This document shows positions 51,974 to 64,000 of a DNA stretch of 64,000 bases, in pieces. The notes beneath the pieces were generated by a model. The model was given only the letters and a program-made list of their open reading frames with translations, did no database searches and was not told where the DNA came from. The DNA lies in NCBI GenBank assembly GCA_005656395.1, contig SRSI01000044.1, positions 1,984,001 through 2,048,000 on the forward strand. The letters are read 5' to 3'. The first letter of the stretch is position 1. Every line of letters starts with the position of its first letter. A program made the position numbers and the translations under genes. This DNA is from Strongyloides papillosus (taxonomy: Eukaryota; Nematoda; Chromadorea; Rhabditida; Strongyloididae).

Positions 51974-54900
51974 ATGCCTTCTCATTTAATTGGGCCTGTC
52001 AAATTTATTCCAAATAATGATGTTTTGATAAATAAGGAAGAAAATTGCAAAAATAACAAAAGAGAAGAGGTTATTGGAAAAGAATTAGGATTACATTTTA
52101 AAAGTTACCCTGTAGATGAAGATTATGAATTTTTAAATGATTTGGGAAGGTAATTTTACTTGTTATTTACTTATTATTCTTTTTCTTATGTTTTTTTTAA
52201 ACATAATTATAGTGGACAATTTGCCTTTGTTAAAAAAGTTAGGCACCGAAAGACTGGACAATATTATGCTGCAAAATTTATAAAGAAACGACGTTTTTCT
52301 ACCTCAAGGCGTGGTGTGCCAAGAGCTCATATTGAAAGGGAAATTGAAGTATTAAGATTAGTTGGTGGTCATAAAAATGTCATTCAATTATACAATGTTT
52401 ATGAGACATCAGATGAGATTATCCTTATCCTTGAATTAATAAGCGGTGGTGAGCTTTTTGATCATGTTTGTGAAAAGGAATGCCTCCCTGAAAATGAAGC
52501 GGTAGCTTTTGTTAAACAAATTCTAGAAGGCGTCAGGCATTTGCATAATCTTAAAGTATGCCATTTAGATATTAAACCAGAAAACATAATGTTGTTAAAA
52601 AAGGGGGAACCAAATATTAAATTGATAGATTTTGGATTATCAAGAGTTATATTACCAGGATTTCCTGTTAAAGATATGATTGGAACTCCTGAATTCGTTG
52701 CCCCAGAGGTTATAAATTATGAATATCTCTCCTCAGCTACTGATATGTGGGCTATTGGTGTTGTAACATATATTCTACTAAGTAATGGATCCCCATTTTT
52801 GGGAGAATCGAGAGAAGAAACATTTTGTAATATCACAGCTGCCAACTATCATTTAAGCGATCGTTATTTTGGAAGAGTTTCAATGGCGGCAAAGGATTTC
52901 ATTAAAAAATTATTGGTTATAAATCAAGAAGATAGAATGACAGCATCAAAAAGTTTAGAACATCCATGGATACGAGGTTACTTTAAAATTGATCCAAGAA
53001 TGGTATTTAAAACCGTCGATAATAATATTGGAGTTTTAGAGGAGAGGAAGTCTTTCAATCCACGTGAATATTGGAAAGTAAGTTAACATCTACCAAATAT
53101 CTGAAACAATAAAAAAATTCTACTTCCCAAAAGAGAAGGTTAAAAATAAAATGATTGATTTTAACGATAGAAGATAAAATCTTTTTATTTTTCTCCGTTA
53201 AATATTATCTTCATAAATAACAAATTAGATAGTTCTTTTTCAGTGACATAAAGTCACTTTAGATTTATGATTTTTATTTGTTTAACTATAAAAAATAAAT
53301 ATAAACTATTACTAATGAAAATTTTCTTCTTTCAGAAAGTTTATCATAAAATACGTTTCATAAATCGCCTTACAATGAAAGTTAGACGTGAAATAAAAGA
53401 AGGTAAAGCATCTGATCTCACAATTAAAACGAAATTTGATCCTGTAAGTTTTAATAAACACTAAATATACCTATTTTCACTGTGAAAAAGTTTATAATGA
53501 TTTTTTTAAATTATTGTTAGTTTTAAAAGTATTGGTTAGTAAATAATTTGTGATTAATGATTTTGAAATGAGAACGAGAGAGATTTATTTTTGGGTTTAT
53601 AAAATTGATAACAATTTCATTAATTCTTTTGTCTAAGTGTTGATAATCACTGTTTGAGAAAAGGGTATATTCTAATTTAAATTCTAAACTTTTATATAAA
53701 ATGATACAAATGATTAATCTTGTATTACTATAATTTTAAAATGTATTGTTTTAAAATTTTCAAAGATATTTGAAATAATTATTTAACAATTTACTTGTCT
53801 ATTTCAATTACCTTTTACTGATAGGAGTAGTCATTTGATTAATATCAAATAAAATTTTTATGTTAAAACTATACTGTTTTATTTTTGACGATTGCTTGAT
53901 AATTATAAAATTACTATTTAAAAGTGGTATATATCATAGTATGATTTATGTATGTATAAAAGAAATGTAAAAATTTATTTTATCTTGTCCCAAATATAAT
54001 TTTCTATTTATTTTTACTTTGCATACATTATTACAGTTTCATAAAAATAGAAATTATACACTTTAAAAACAAGACATATTAACTATTACCTATTAACTTC
54101 ATTTTCTTTTTGCTTATTTTCTTTTTTTATACATTTACCTCAAGTATCTATATTTGTTTTTAAAAAAAGGGACTAACTAATAACATATATACAAATATTT
54201 TCATTGCTAGTTTTATCATCTATTACAATTGTTATCTATGATAGTAGAATATATTTTGAAGGAGATACAACTTTAATAAACTTTTAATTATCTTTCTGTT
54301 ATATATACATATCTCCATATCATATTTATTTATATTAAATTTTATTATTAATATTTTACTCCTATAATCAAAATTTTATATGTTATTGTAATACATATTA
54401 TAGAAATCTTATCAATATATTCTGGTATAAATTTATACCCCCTTACTTTGACCTTTTTCTACCACACAGACACTTCAAACACATTGATCAAAAATTAAAA
54501 TATATTTTAAAATCATTTAAAAATAAAGTATATTTTTTGTTAAACCAGATTCTTTTCATACGACATACACATTTACAACAAATTATGAAAACAGACATAC
54601 TTATAGAGAAATACACAATTTTATCTTATTTAATTTAAAAATATTACCAGAAAAATTGTGTTTGAAAAGATTTATAGATTTTTAGGCATATGAAAAAAGA
54701 CAAAAACCTGAAATGTACGCTAAAGACAGTTAATAATTGTAGAAATAAAAATTGATTGAAAGTTGTATTAATTAATATTTTTTTTTATTATATCATCTTC
54801 AGCTTTAATTATTTATTACTACTTAATATAGTTTAGTTATACTTGTTTACCTAAAACTAATGACTTTATCACAACTAGCCTTTTCAAGGATTATGTGGTA

Positions 54901-57900
54901 AATAATTCTTTTTTTTAATAAATAATAAGTACTTATATATTATATATAGTATTCCGAGATTTAGGATCATTTTATCATTATACTTTTAGTCTTTTTTTAA
55001 AAAAAATAAGACTTTAGATTTTGACAAGCTTTTTTCTAAAAACCTTTTTTATCGTTACATGTTATTTGACACAAAAATATCACAAAAAATTGAAATACCA
55101 ATATGATAATGTTACAATTCTATTAGAATGACATTCATTTATAATTTTTAAAATAAAAATTTTTCTTAAACGCTTCCTGTGTGTTTGTTATATTATATTT
55201 ATTTAATATTAAAGATTAATTTTAGTAATTATTATATTTTTAGTATTACCAAATGTTTACAGTGACAGAACGATTAAACTTTAATTATTGATACTAAAAG
55301 TATTGTTTTTGATCGTGTTAGTTAGGTAAACGGTAGTGAAGTATAAAAATTTTCTCTCTAAATTTATTAAACTTTTAAAATAATAAAAAGAATTGGAATA
55401 CGTTATATTTTAAGAATTTTACACATTCTTACTTTTAAAACCATCTTTAAATATTTTCCCTTCTTGTTCATATATAAATATATTTAAATTTATATTATAT
55501 ATATATTTATAAACATAAATCTTAAATCTGCCACATCATTCTCTTAAACTATTTTTCGATTAATTATCACTACCACTAGTACTACTAACCAATTTTAATA
55601 TTTAACCAAAAAATAAAATTTTTACCATTTTTTCTCCAAGTACATAATTACAAAAATTATTTTTATCAAAATCTACTAATTTTATAAGCCCATATTTACA
55701 GTCAAAAACTTTGTCTTCCTCTTAACTTTTTGGATTATTTTTGGTGTACGTAAAAATATTTAACAATATGTTAATTATTTTCTCCACCAAATGACAATAA
55801 TAATAGTGTACATTAAAATACACTTCTCTATTCTATCCTAACACATTTAATCATCCTGATTATTCTATTTAAATATATACGTTATAAAAAAAATCATATG
55901 TTTGAGTTTTCAAAAAATAATTCTAAAACATTTACATTATGATGTGTCATCATCATCATCATATCGTTATCATCATGTTATATTATTATATTTTTTTATT
56001 AACAAACTTTAGTGTACTTTATGTATGTTTTTTTAATTTTATTATAAAATTTACATTAAATTCTTTACTTTACCTTTAATTAAATCTGCTTCTTTTATTA
56101 TTCCTATTCTTGTTGAAATAAAACATATTCTAGATAAACTTTATTGTTATTAATATTATTTAACTTACCCAAACGTTATTTTTATTAATTCATCACATAA
56201 AATTTTTTAATTTCTCTTTTTACATTACCCTTCTAAACAACTTTTATATTTTATAGTCTTATACTATTTTGATCAGTCAACAAATTTTAAATACTAAATA
56301 ACTAAATATTTTTATTTTATTTATAATTAATTTTATGATTTTAAAACAATAATATCTTGTTGTAGTATTATATTATATGACTTCCTATGGAAGAACAGGT
56401 AAGATTGGTTTACTATTACATAATAGTTGTCAAATCATTTAACATTTAAATGTACTAATTCATAAATAATTTCATCATAGTCCATTACTTAATGATAAAA
56501 GATGTACATTTATTTATTTATTATTTTTTGTAAAGGGAAAGAAAATAAAGATAGAAATAATTTTTAATGAGAAAATACTTTTTAGTTAATTTAAATCATT
56601 ATAAAATATAGAACAAACATTAAAAAGTTATAAATTTTCATCATCTCATAAATTAATGTGTTTGACTCTTTTTTTGTAGGAAGAATATGTAATAAGTGCT
56701 GTGTTAGTAGCATGCGAAGAAGGAAATTTAGTTGGATTGGAACAGTTAGCCATACGACATGAAGTTAACTTGGATGTAGCAAATAAACTTGGTGAAACTT
56801 CAATGCATATTGCATCTGGTGCTGGACATGATAAAGTTGTCTTGTATCTTCGAAGTCAAAATGTTCCAGTTGATGTTAAGGATAGGAGAGGAGATACTCC
56901 ATTAATTTGGGCAGCAAGAAATGGTCATAATAATGTTATAAAAATTTTGTGTAAAGATAAGAATGTAAATATAAATCACGTTAACAAAGTATGTTAGAAT
57001 TTATCAAATACTTAATTTTATATTAAAAAAATTTGTTTATCTTTTTTAGTCAGGTGAAACAGCTTTACATGTTGCAACAAGGTACAGTCAATCATCTTCT
57101 ATTCAAATACTCTTGGATAATGGAGCTAATCCAAATATTCAAGATGAACATGGTGAATCACCTCTTCACATTGCATCATGGCATGGATATTCAAGTTCTT
57201 TAGATATTCTATGTAAATATAATCCAAATTTGAAATTAGCTAATCAGGTAAAATAATTATAATAATTTTGTGCTTTCTGTTTGCTTGTTTATTAACAAAT
57301 GCTTGATCCCATATTTCCTAAAAATTTAATTTATTTTTTTTTCATACGTTAATAGACGTTTTATTATATAAATGTATTCATCTTTATTTTTAATACATTA
57401 AAATAAGCAATTTAAATTCCATCAGTCATACTTATTAAATAAATAATATTTTGATAGAAATATCTAGATATATATTAAATTTATTTCTATTTTTTATTAT
57501 TTACATTTTATATTAAAAATTGAATGAAAAAAAACATTGTCTTATCTATAAAAGCCTTTATGGTTGACGTATTAACACTTCATTAATCTTCCAATTAAAC
57601 CTCTTTAAAATATTGACCTAAAATGCATTTAAAAATAATAATTCTCAAAGAATCATGAAAATATATATTTCTATCTCTTGTTCTCTATTTTAATGTAATG
57701 TACTTATTTTTATACCATTTATAATTATCACTCACTGTCCTCTAAAGTTGTTTAGTGAGTTACTATTACTGCTATAATACACATCTCCATCTGTGTATGT
57801 ACTTTTTAATAATATTTCTCATAAACTACCCAACAATACACATCAGGTAATAATTTAAACAAAAATATTTTAAACAACATATAAAATTTATTGAATAGTA

Positions 57901-60900
57901 GTTGTAGAAGTTTTGTCAATGAATTATTATAGCATTTCGTTGCCATAGTCACGCCTTTTTAGTAGTATTATTTGTATATTGCCAACTATCTATATATTTG
58001 ATATTAATAACCGTAAGATACATTTTTAGCCTAAATTTATCCTTTCCATATATTTACATTTTTTATCTCTATAACTAAATGAACAGAAATTAAAACTACT
58101 ATATTATCAAATATACATATTATTATATATATAGAATCATATATATAAACATTATTTATTTTTTGTTAAAAAAGTAGAATGTCAAATAATATTGTTTGCC
58201 TTGAAAATCTAAAAACAGATATTATACCAGAGTCAAGATCTTCATCAATATCAACGATACATCTATCAGAAGATGAGGGATGTAAAACACCAATAAATTT
58301 TAATGATGATATTTTTGAGCCATCATCTACTGATAAAGAAAGTTCAACATACTCTAGTGATAGATCTCAAGTAACAAATTATGATGGTAATTATAGGCAA
58401 AACTTAGGAAGTACAATACCACCACCAGCGTCCATAATAAATAACTATTTAGGAAATCCAAAATCTGTTGCATCAACAAATTTTTCAACACTTATTAATA
58501 ATATTACTACATCATTGAATGCTAATTTATCTGCTGATGCCCCTACACATGATTATAGGCAAAAAAATCCATACTCATTAAGTAGTGATAAATATCTATC
58601 GAATAATAATAATAGTAGTAGTATTAGTGATGAATCTTCATCATTATTAAAATATACAAGTTTTCCATTATGTTACTCACCTGCTGTTATACCCCAATTA
58701 AATTTATCATCTATTGTTAAGCCATCCGAAGTATTGGAAACGCTAACAATATCAGATAGCAATAAAAAAGGTGACAATAAGGTAGTTAAAGGAAATTTTA
58801 ATTTTAAAAAAATTGCTTGGCCTGAGAATGAAATAAATAAACATCCCTCTACCGCCCGTGATTTATCATATTCATATTACTATAAAAATGATGAAAATAA
58901 CAGTAATAGTAGTAGTGATAAAAAAATTGTCCCAAAATTAGGTCCTTTAAAGGAAAGAGATGAAGAAGTGCCTTCTTTTGATGAGGATGACTTTGATATA
59001 AGTGGTATTCCCACAGCTATCATAAAAAGTAGGAGTGCTCCAACAACACAGAGAGTTAAAATAACAAGGAGAGCTCCTTGTGCCATTGCTTATCCTAATA
59101 CCTCAGCATTTATTGGTATTATTACAAATATGGAAAGTGGTGGTGATTGGGAACATGATTTGTATGAAGGTTGTTGTACGGTATGTTATTAATAAATTTT
59201 TTATTATTATTTAATTAAAAATTGTACTGTTTTTTAAAATTTTTAAAAACTTTGTACTATATCAATGTAAATATAAAAAAGTAGTTAAATAATAGTATTA
59301 TTTGATGGAATAAATTTTGACATTTATCTTTTCTACATATCTTTTTTCCTTCCGACATAATATTAACTATTCTTAGCATGCTATCAAGTTTAAGTTATAA
59401 ACAAAAGATAAAATATTCTATATGTTGCTTTATGTATTATTTATGTTAAATAAAGAAAAATTTTTATTGTTTTTTTTATATTTATAGGATGATGAGACAG
59501 CATTACATTGTGCTGCTGCAAGAGGACACTTGGAATGTGTACAATCGCTATTAGATTGTGGAGCCTCTGTTGATGGAAGAGATCAAGTAAGTATTAAAAA
59601 ATTGTTTTTTTTTTCTGGTGATAGTTATATTATTAATATAATAAATAAACAATGAATGATACATATTTAATAATTATTAATATTGTTTGATAACTATAAA
59701 AAAATTATAATGTTAGTATTAATATATATATTCTATTTTTTATTTTCAGACCGGTCAAACAGCATTACATTTAGCATTACGACGCTCCCATATAGATATA
59801 GCATTATTGTTGATTACAAAAGGTTGTAAATTAGATATACAAGACGAGGTATGTTTTAGTATTGTAGTATAACAAAATTATGTTTAACCTAAATGTATTA
59901 TCTCTTTATTATACATAAATATTATATTATTAAATTTAAAAAGGAAAAGTCTAGGTGGAGAGAGATACACTTAAAATATATTATTTAATCTTTTAATTCT
60001 ATTTAACATAAAACTAATCTTTTCTTTGTAGAACGGTGATTCTTCTCTTCACGTTGCTTGTCGATTAGGCTTAATTAGTGCTGTTCAAACTTTATGTCAT
60101 ATTGGAGCATCTATTGATTTAAGAAATATTGTAAGTTTATTATTTTATCAAAATATATTTTATTGTATATTATAATTTTTTCTAGCATTCATTAACACCA
60201 CTTCATATCGCTGCAAAAGAAGGTGATATCGAAATTGTTAGATGCCTCATATTAGCAGGAGCAGATGTTAATTGTCTTACAAAGGTATGTTTTATTTTAA
60301 AAAAAGACAAAAACAGATATCATATATGGATGTAAATTCTTTTAATTATATGTAGACTGAATTTTTGACATTTTTTAAAGAAATATTATATATAAATGAT
60401 TCATTCACCTATAAAACTTGAAATGTAAAAAAATTTCCCAAATATGCGCAGGTTATTTAATTTTTCAACAAAGTAAATCTGTTTCATTTGTCTTTGTTAA
60501 ATCATCCCTAATACACTCTTTATAATATTTGATTCAATACTGTAAATTACATATAATATATAACAATATAAAGGATTGCGTAGATTTTTATTTAAATAAA
60601 CGAAATTTTTCCTTAACACAATCAATTCACTGACATATTAGTTTTTTTTAAATATTATGTAACTATTTTACAGTTATTTATAAATTTTAAATTGTTATAT
60701 TTAAAATACATAATAACGGTTTTGATATGTTACTTATTTAGAAGAATTTATTTGATTAGGCATTTTAATTTTAAAAAGTGTTTGAATGAAAAGATATTAT
60801 TTATTTGTATCAAGATAATAAAAGTTTTTTTTATTATATATACTAAAATGTTACTTTTTTATTATTTTATTTTTATAGAACGGTGAGACAGCTGAAAGTA

Positions 60901-63328
60901 TTGCATTACTTCAAGATAATTTACCAATAAGTAGTTTATTATCAAAAATGAAATCTGTAAGTTTATTTAATGTATTTTAATATTATTATATTTTATTATT
61001 TAGACATCAAATAAAAATTTGTACATAGATCAATTGGTACCATTAGAAGGACCATTAAAGAGAATAAAATTAAAATTATTTGGTCATTCTGGATCTGGAA
61101 AGACAAAATTAATATCAGCATGGAATAGTTCTGGTGTTATTAATCAATTTTTCGGTGTTGTATCAAAAAGATTTTCTGATAATTTATCATTATCACCACA
61201 CTCTTCAAATTCAACATCAATTGGTGCTATCTCATTTAACTCTACTGAAGAAGGATATCATAGTTGTGCCTCATCAACATCCTCCTCAATGTCAGAAGTA
61301 TTACATAATAATAATTTTCAAAAATGTCAAGATTCTACAAGTAATAATAGTAGTAAAAATTGTAGTAATAATAGTAATAATAATACATCACCTGTTTATT
61401 TTAATCAACCAGCACATCCTAATTACACAAGAGGTATTGATGTACAAAATGTAAATATTAATGGTGCTGGTGAATTTTCTATTTGGGAATTTGGTGGATA
61501 CGAACCATATCATATAGCATATGATCATTTTGTTGGTAATACTGATTGTATTCATGTTGTTGTATTTAATTCACAAGACCCAACAGAAGTTCAATATAAA
61601 CAAGTTTTGTATTGGATGAATTTTTTGAAAGGACGTGTGACACCAAGTGAACCAATTGGACATTGTGGTATTGTAAGTAGGAGAAGTAAAGTTATTATTG
61701 TTGGAACTAATGCTACAAACTCACAATTTTCAAAAAAGAACAGTAATGGTGAATATATTTCATCTGATCTTGATGCTATGTTAAAGACTGTTAGATTAAG
61801 ATTTGAGACACATTTTGATATTCATGAATCAATTATTTTATTAGATTCAAGCAACAATAATTGTCCTGGTATGAGAGCACTAAAGAGTTACCTTCGTACC
61901 TCAAGAGAATATATTTTAAATCGTCTTCAAAGACCATTATCATTATTAGATACATGTTTATCGCATCTTACAACTATGCGTAAACATTATGAAAATTTTC
62001 CTGTTATAAGTTGGCCTCATTTTACAGCTATAATAAGAAACGAATTAAATCCCTTGGCATCTGATTCACATAGTAGACAATTAATTCAACAATTACAATT
62101 AATTGGTGAAGTTGTATACTTACGAGATGAATCTACAGAATTAGATTATGTTGTTCTTAATCCAGAATGGTTAGGTACCCATATAATTGGTATGTTGTTG
62201 TCTGCTGAATATTTAACAAAATGTAGGCAAACTGGAATATATTCTATTGATGATTTTGCTCCATTATATCCTGAGATTGGTGATATTAATGATTTATTAC
62301 ATATTCTTGATACATTACAATTATGTGCACCAACAGAAGGTAATAACCCTGAATCAGAATTTGAATTTCCTGCTTTTATATTAAAAGAAACACCAAAAGA
62401 TTGTTGGAAGAATGATAAAAAAAATTATGTTTATGGGGGAATGAAAATTTTACCTATGAGAGGAATGGAAAGATCTCTACAAAGTACATTTCCACGTATT
62501 CAAACGGCATTACGTAGATCAATGCATGATTTTCAAGATCCAATGGATGCTGATTTAACACAATGGACATCATGTTCAAAATTATGTTCCGGTGCTATGG
62601 AATCATTAATAAGATTAAAGGGTGATGCAGTTGAAATATTGGTTCGTGGACCATCTGAAATGGCTGCATCATGCTTTTATTTTATGGAAGATATTGCAAA
62701 TATGGTTGAACATACAGCATCAGAAGTGGCACCCGGTATTTCTTTAGAAAGGCATTTCTTCTCACCAAATCACCTAAAAGATCATCGTTCTAATCCGGCT
62801 ATCTTCCCACCGGAAGTGATAATGGATATGCAACAGAAAGAACAAATGGTAATAAAAAATAGTGACGATGAGGAAGAAAATTTTATTGATGTTGTGTGTT
62901 TTGGTTCAAGAGAGGTTGCCTCTGTCTTAACTTTAGGTATTGATGTTGGAGTGGCACAATTACAAATGGCATCACGATGTGAATTGGCAGCATTACTTGA
63001 TCCAAGTGATGCTATGGGTAGAGATTGGAGTATTTTGGCTGTTAAATTAAATTTAACAGATCAATTACCGGAAGTTGATTCAACAGGACAATCATTATCA
63101 CGTACTGATCAATTACTAGCAGAATGGGCATTACAATGTCCTGAGAATGCTACAGTTGGACAGTTATGTTCAATACTAGAAGAATTAGGAAGAAAAGATG
63201 CTAAAGATGCATTATATAGAACCGTACCATTATATATATTTGCTCCATTAGAAGATGGTACTGGTATGGATACATTAATTGAAGGAGATTGTAACGATTC
63301 TGGTGTCTATCCACATGTAAATGTATAA
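51974..63328 (+). CDS. Death-associated protein kinase (DAPK1-like), full-length form
   Basis: Eleven exons in consistent phase: 51974-52149, 52213-53077, 53336-53443, 56680-56988, 57050-57247, 59488-59586, 59750-59848, 60032-60130, 60186-60284, 60879-60956, 61004-63328; 1484 residues, close to the family's 1430. The Ca/calmodulin kinase domain (about 51-315) has LGSGQF, Lys80 (AAKF), HLDIKPEN with Asp178, DFG at 198 and the DAPK-specific basic loop KKRRFSTSRRG. Exon 3 encodes the basic calmodulin-binding autoinhibitory segment. Ankyrin repeats span about 384-710; a ROC GTPase with P-loop GHSGSGKT (737-744), COR region and C-terminal death domain (LLAEWALQCPENATVGQLC onward) follow. A Ser/Asn-rich insert interrupts the ROC (about 765-845). 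DAPK regulates autophagy, cell death, and in C. elegans epidermal wound and innate responses. AATAAA at 63430-63435. Confidence 0.95.
53444..56679 (+). other. DAPK intron 3, with a candidate internal first exon
   Basis: This 3.2 kb intron separates the kinase/calmodulin exons from the ankyrin exons. It is AT-rich and mostly featureless but contains a (CAT)n run near 55948-55962 and, at 56366-56398, an acceptor-exon-donor unit that could start a kinase-less transcript. Confidence 0.6.
56366..56398 (+). other. Candidate alternative first exon of DAPK (MEEQ start)
   Basis: TTGTTGTAG (ending 56365) is followed by 33 bases and a good donor CAG|GTAAGA (56399). ATG at 56387 reads MEEQ and joins exon 4 in the DAPK frame (MEEQ then EEYVISAV). 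As an internal exon it would carry a TGA in frame, so it fits only a first exon. An out-of-frame ATG at 56377 precedes it, which weakens the case. The product would be about 1105 residues: ankyrin-ROC-COR-death without the kinase. Confidence 0.35.
57248..59487 (+). other. DAPK intron 5, housing a large open exon
   Basis: In the full-length transcript exon 5 (ending LANQ) joins exon 6 (DDETALHCAA) directly, and this gives a normal ankyrin consensus. The 2.2 kb between contains a 1-kb open reading frame at 58179, described separately. The remaining left part (57248-58178) is AT-rich and may be an internal promoter, with TATATATA-type runs just before 58179. Confidence 0.55.
58179..59180 (+). 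CDS. Candidate alternative first exon of DAPK, 334-residue Ser-rich N-terminus
   Basis: An ATG-started frame of 334 codons lies inside DAPK intron 5 on the same strand. It ends at a strong donor (ACG|GTATGTT, 59181) in phase 0, the phase required by exon 6. Spliced, it gives a DAPK form of about 1266 residues: a novel Ser/Asn-rich, low-complexity N-terminus with a basic TTQRVKITRRAP segment, then the last ankyrin repeats, ROC-COR and death domain, with no kinase. Unspliced it would stop four codons later (VCY), so a separate nested gene is the alternative. No usable acceptor precedes it in frame, so inclusion in the full-length message is unlikely. I recognise no domain in the unique part. 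Confidence 0.55.
60285..60878 (+). other. DAPK intron 9
   Basis: A 594-base intron with GTATGT donor and TTTTATAG acceptor. The short open frame 60692-60886 inside it runs into the next exon out of frame and is not coding. Confidence 0.7.
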
Positions 63329-64000
63329 AATTTAATGTTTCTACTTTTTAATGATTCAATTCTCATTGTTATTATAATTGAAAGAAAATCAGGAAGATAT
63401 AACAAACAACAAAAAGCCATATTTACATCAATAAATTACTTAAATTTTTTTTGCGCTTTTAAAGGGTTTTATAAAATTCTAAATATATATATACATATAT
63501 ATTAAATACATATTTCTATATTTAAAGATATATTTTTATATAAGTGTTTGTTACTAATTACGAAGTATTTTTTATATATAATTTTAAATAAAATAATATA
63601 TATTTTTCTGAAAAGTATGACTATTTTAATAAAGTAATTAATTATTTAATATACGATTACACAATGTGAAATGACTAAAAACAAATGAGAATATTAAAAA
63701 ATCAAGTTCATTGTCAAAAATACCATATGAAAAAACTATTAAACAAGATATTATATGTATGAAATAAATGATTAATTTCTGTAAAAATGGATAATTTATA
63801 TGTCAAACACCTTGAAGTTAATTGAATTTCCAAAGAAGTAATTTCATAATTAAAGGAAGGTAAAAAATATATAAAAACCAATTAGTAGGTTAATAAACCA
63901 TCATAAAATAGCTTTTTGTATTCAAAATACTACCTATTTTACAAATAATAATAAATTGTTATAATAAACACCCATAAAAGGATGAAATATTTTTTTGTCT
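63329..64000. other. DAPK 3' flank to the window edge
   Basis: It contains the probable DAPK 3' UTR with AATAAA at 63430-63435, about 100 bases past the stop. Beyond that the sequence is AT-rich with no visible gene. Confidence 0.5.

Noticed and set aside
61134..61454. 106-codon frame rich in Ile/His/Val inside the DAPK last exon.
   Set aside because: It is the shifted reading of the Ser/Asn-rich DAPK insert.
1..64000. CRISPR arrays, rRNA genes or long tandem arrays.
   Set aside because: None seen; only short (AT)n, (CAT)n and C10 tracts are present, and the window is eukaryotic.

Overview
The window is eukaryotic, very AT-rich nuclear DNA (I estimate roughly 20% GC; not computed) and reads as a nematode, most likely a Strongyloides-like parasite or close relative. 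The grounds are few introns per gene (Brr2 with three exons, CCDC47 with one), short 40-60 bp introns with GTAAG/GTATGT donors and TTTTAG/TTTCAG acceptors, acceptor-like sites next to start codons as in spliced-leader organisms, and nematode-type secreted families. The genus is inference; no rRNA or spliced-leader gene is present to confirm it.

Layout: (1) 168-9914, minus: three exons of an unrecognised acidic, proline-motif gene with two very long introns, running off the left edge. (2) 12307-18830, minus: Brr2/SNRNP200, the U5 snRNP helicase. (3) 19240-20163, plus: small five-exon secreted protein. (4) 20164-26520: gene-poor, with a cluster of TTACGTCAT sites. (5) 26521-27457, plus: globin-like protein interrupted by a one-base frame change, convergent with (6) 27719-30283, minus: tandem NADAR-domain protein with a prion-like tail. 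(7) 30667-30739, minus: tRNA-Arg(ACG). (8) 32810-36116, minus: large secreted, mucin-like protein. (9) 37149-40784, plus: pseudogene of the FANCJ/BRIP1 (DOG-1) helicase with several stops and frameshifts and a 900-bp TA-flanked inverted-repeat transposon in its coding sequence. (10) 41236-42229, plus: C2H2 zinc-finger protein. (11) 44736-45291, plus: PLA2-like secreted protein, convergent with (12) 45483-46856, minus: CCDC47. (13) 51974-63328, plus: death-associated protein kinase (DAPK), eleven exons, with two candidate internal first exons that would give kinase-less forms.

The genes do not form an operon or a single pathway; they are separate nuclear loci (splicing, ER membrane-protein insertion, stress/death kinase, DNA repair relic). 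The points most worth following are the decayed FANCJ gene with its transposon, the internal DAPK first exons, the TTT-TAA frame change at the globin's proximal histidine, and the duplicated NADAR protein. Exon models were built by hand from splice-site and frame agreement; all coordinates are predictions.
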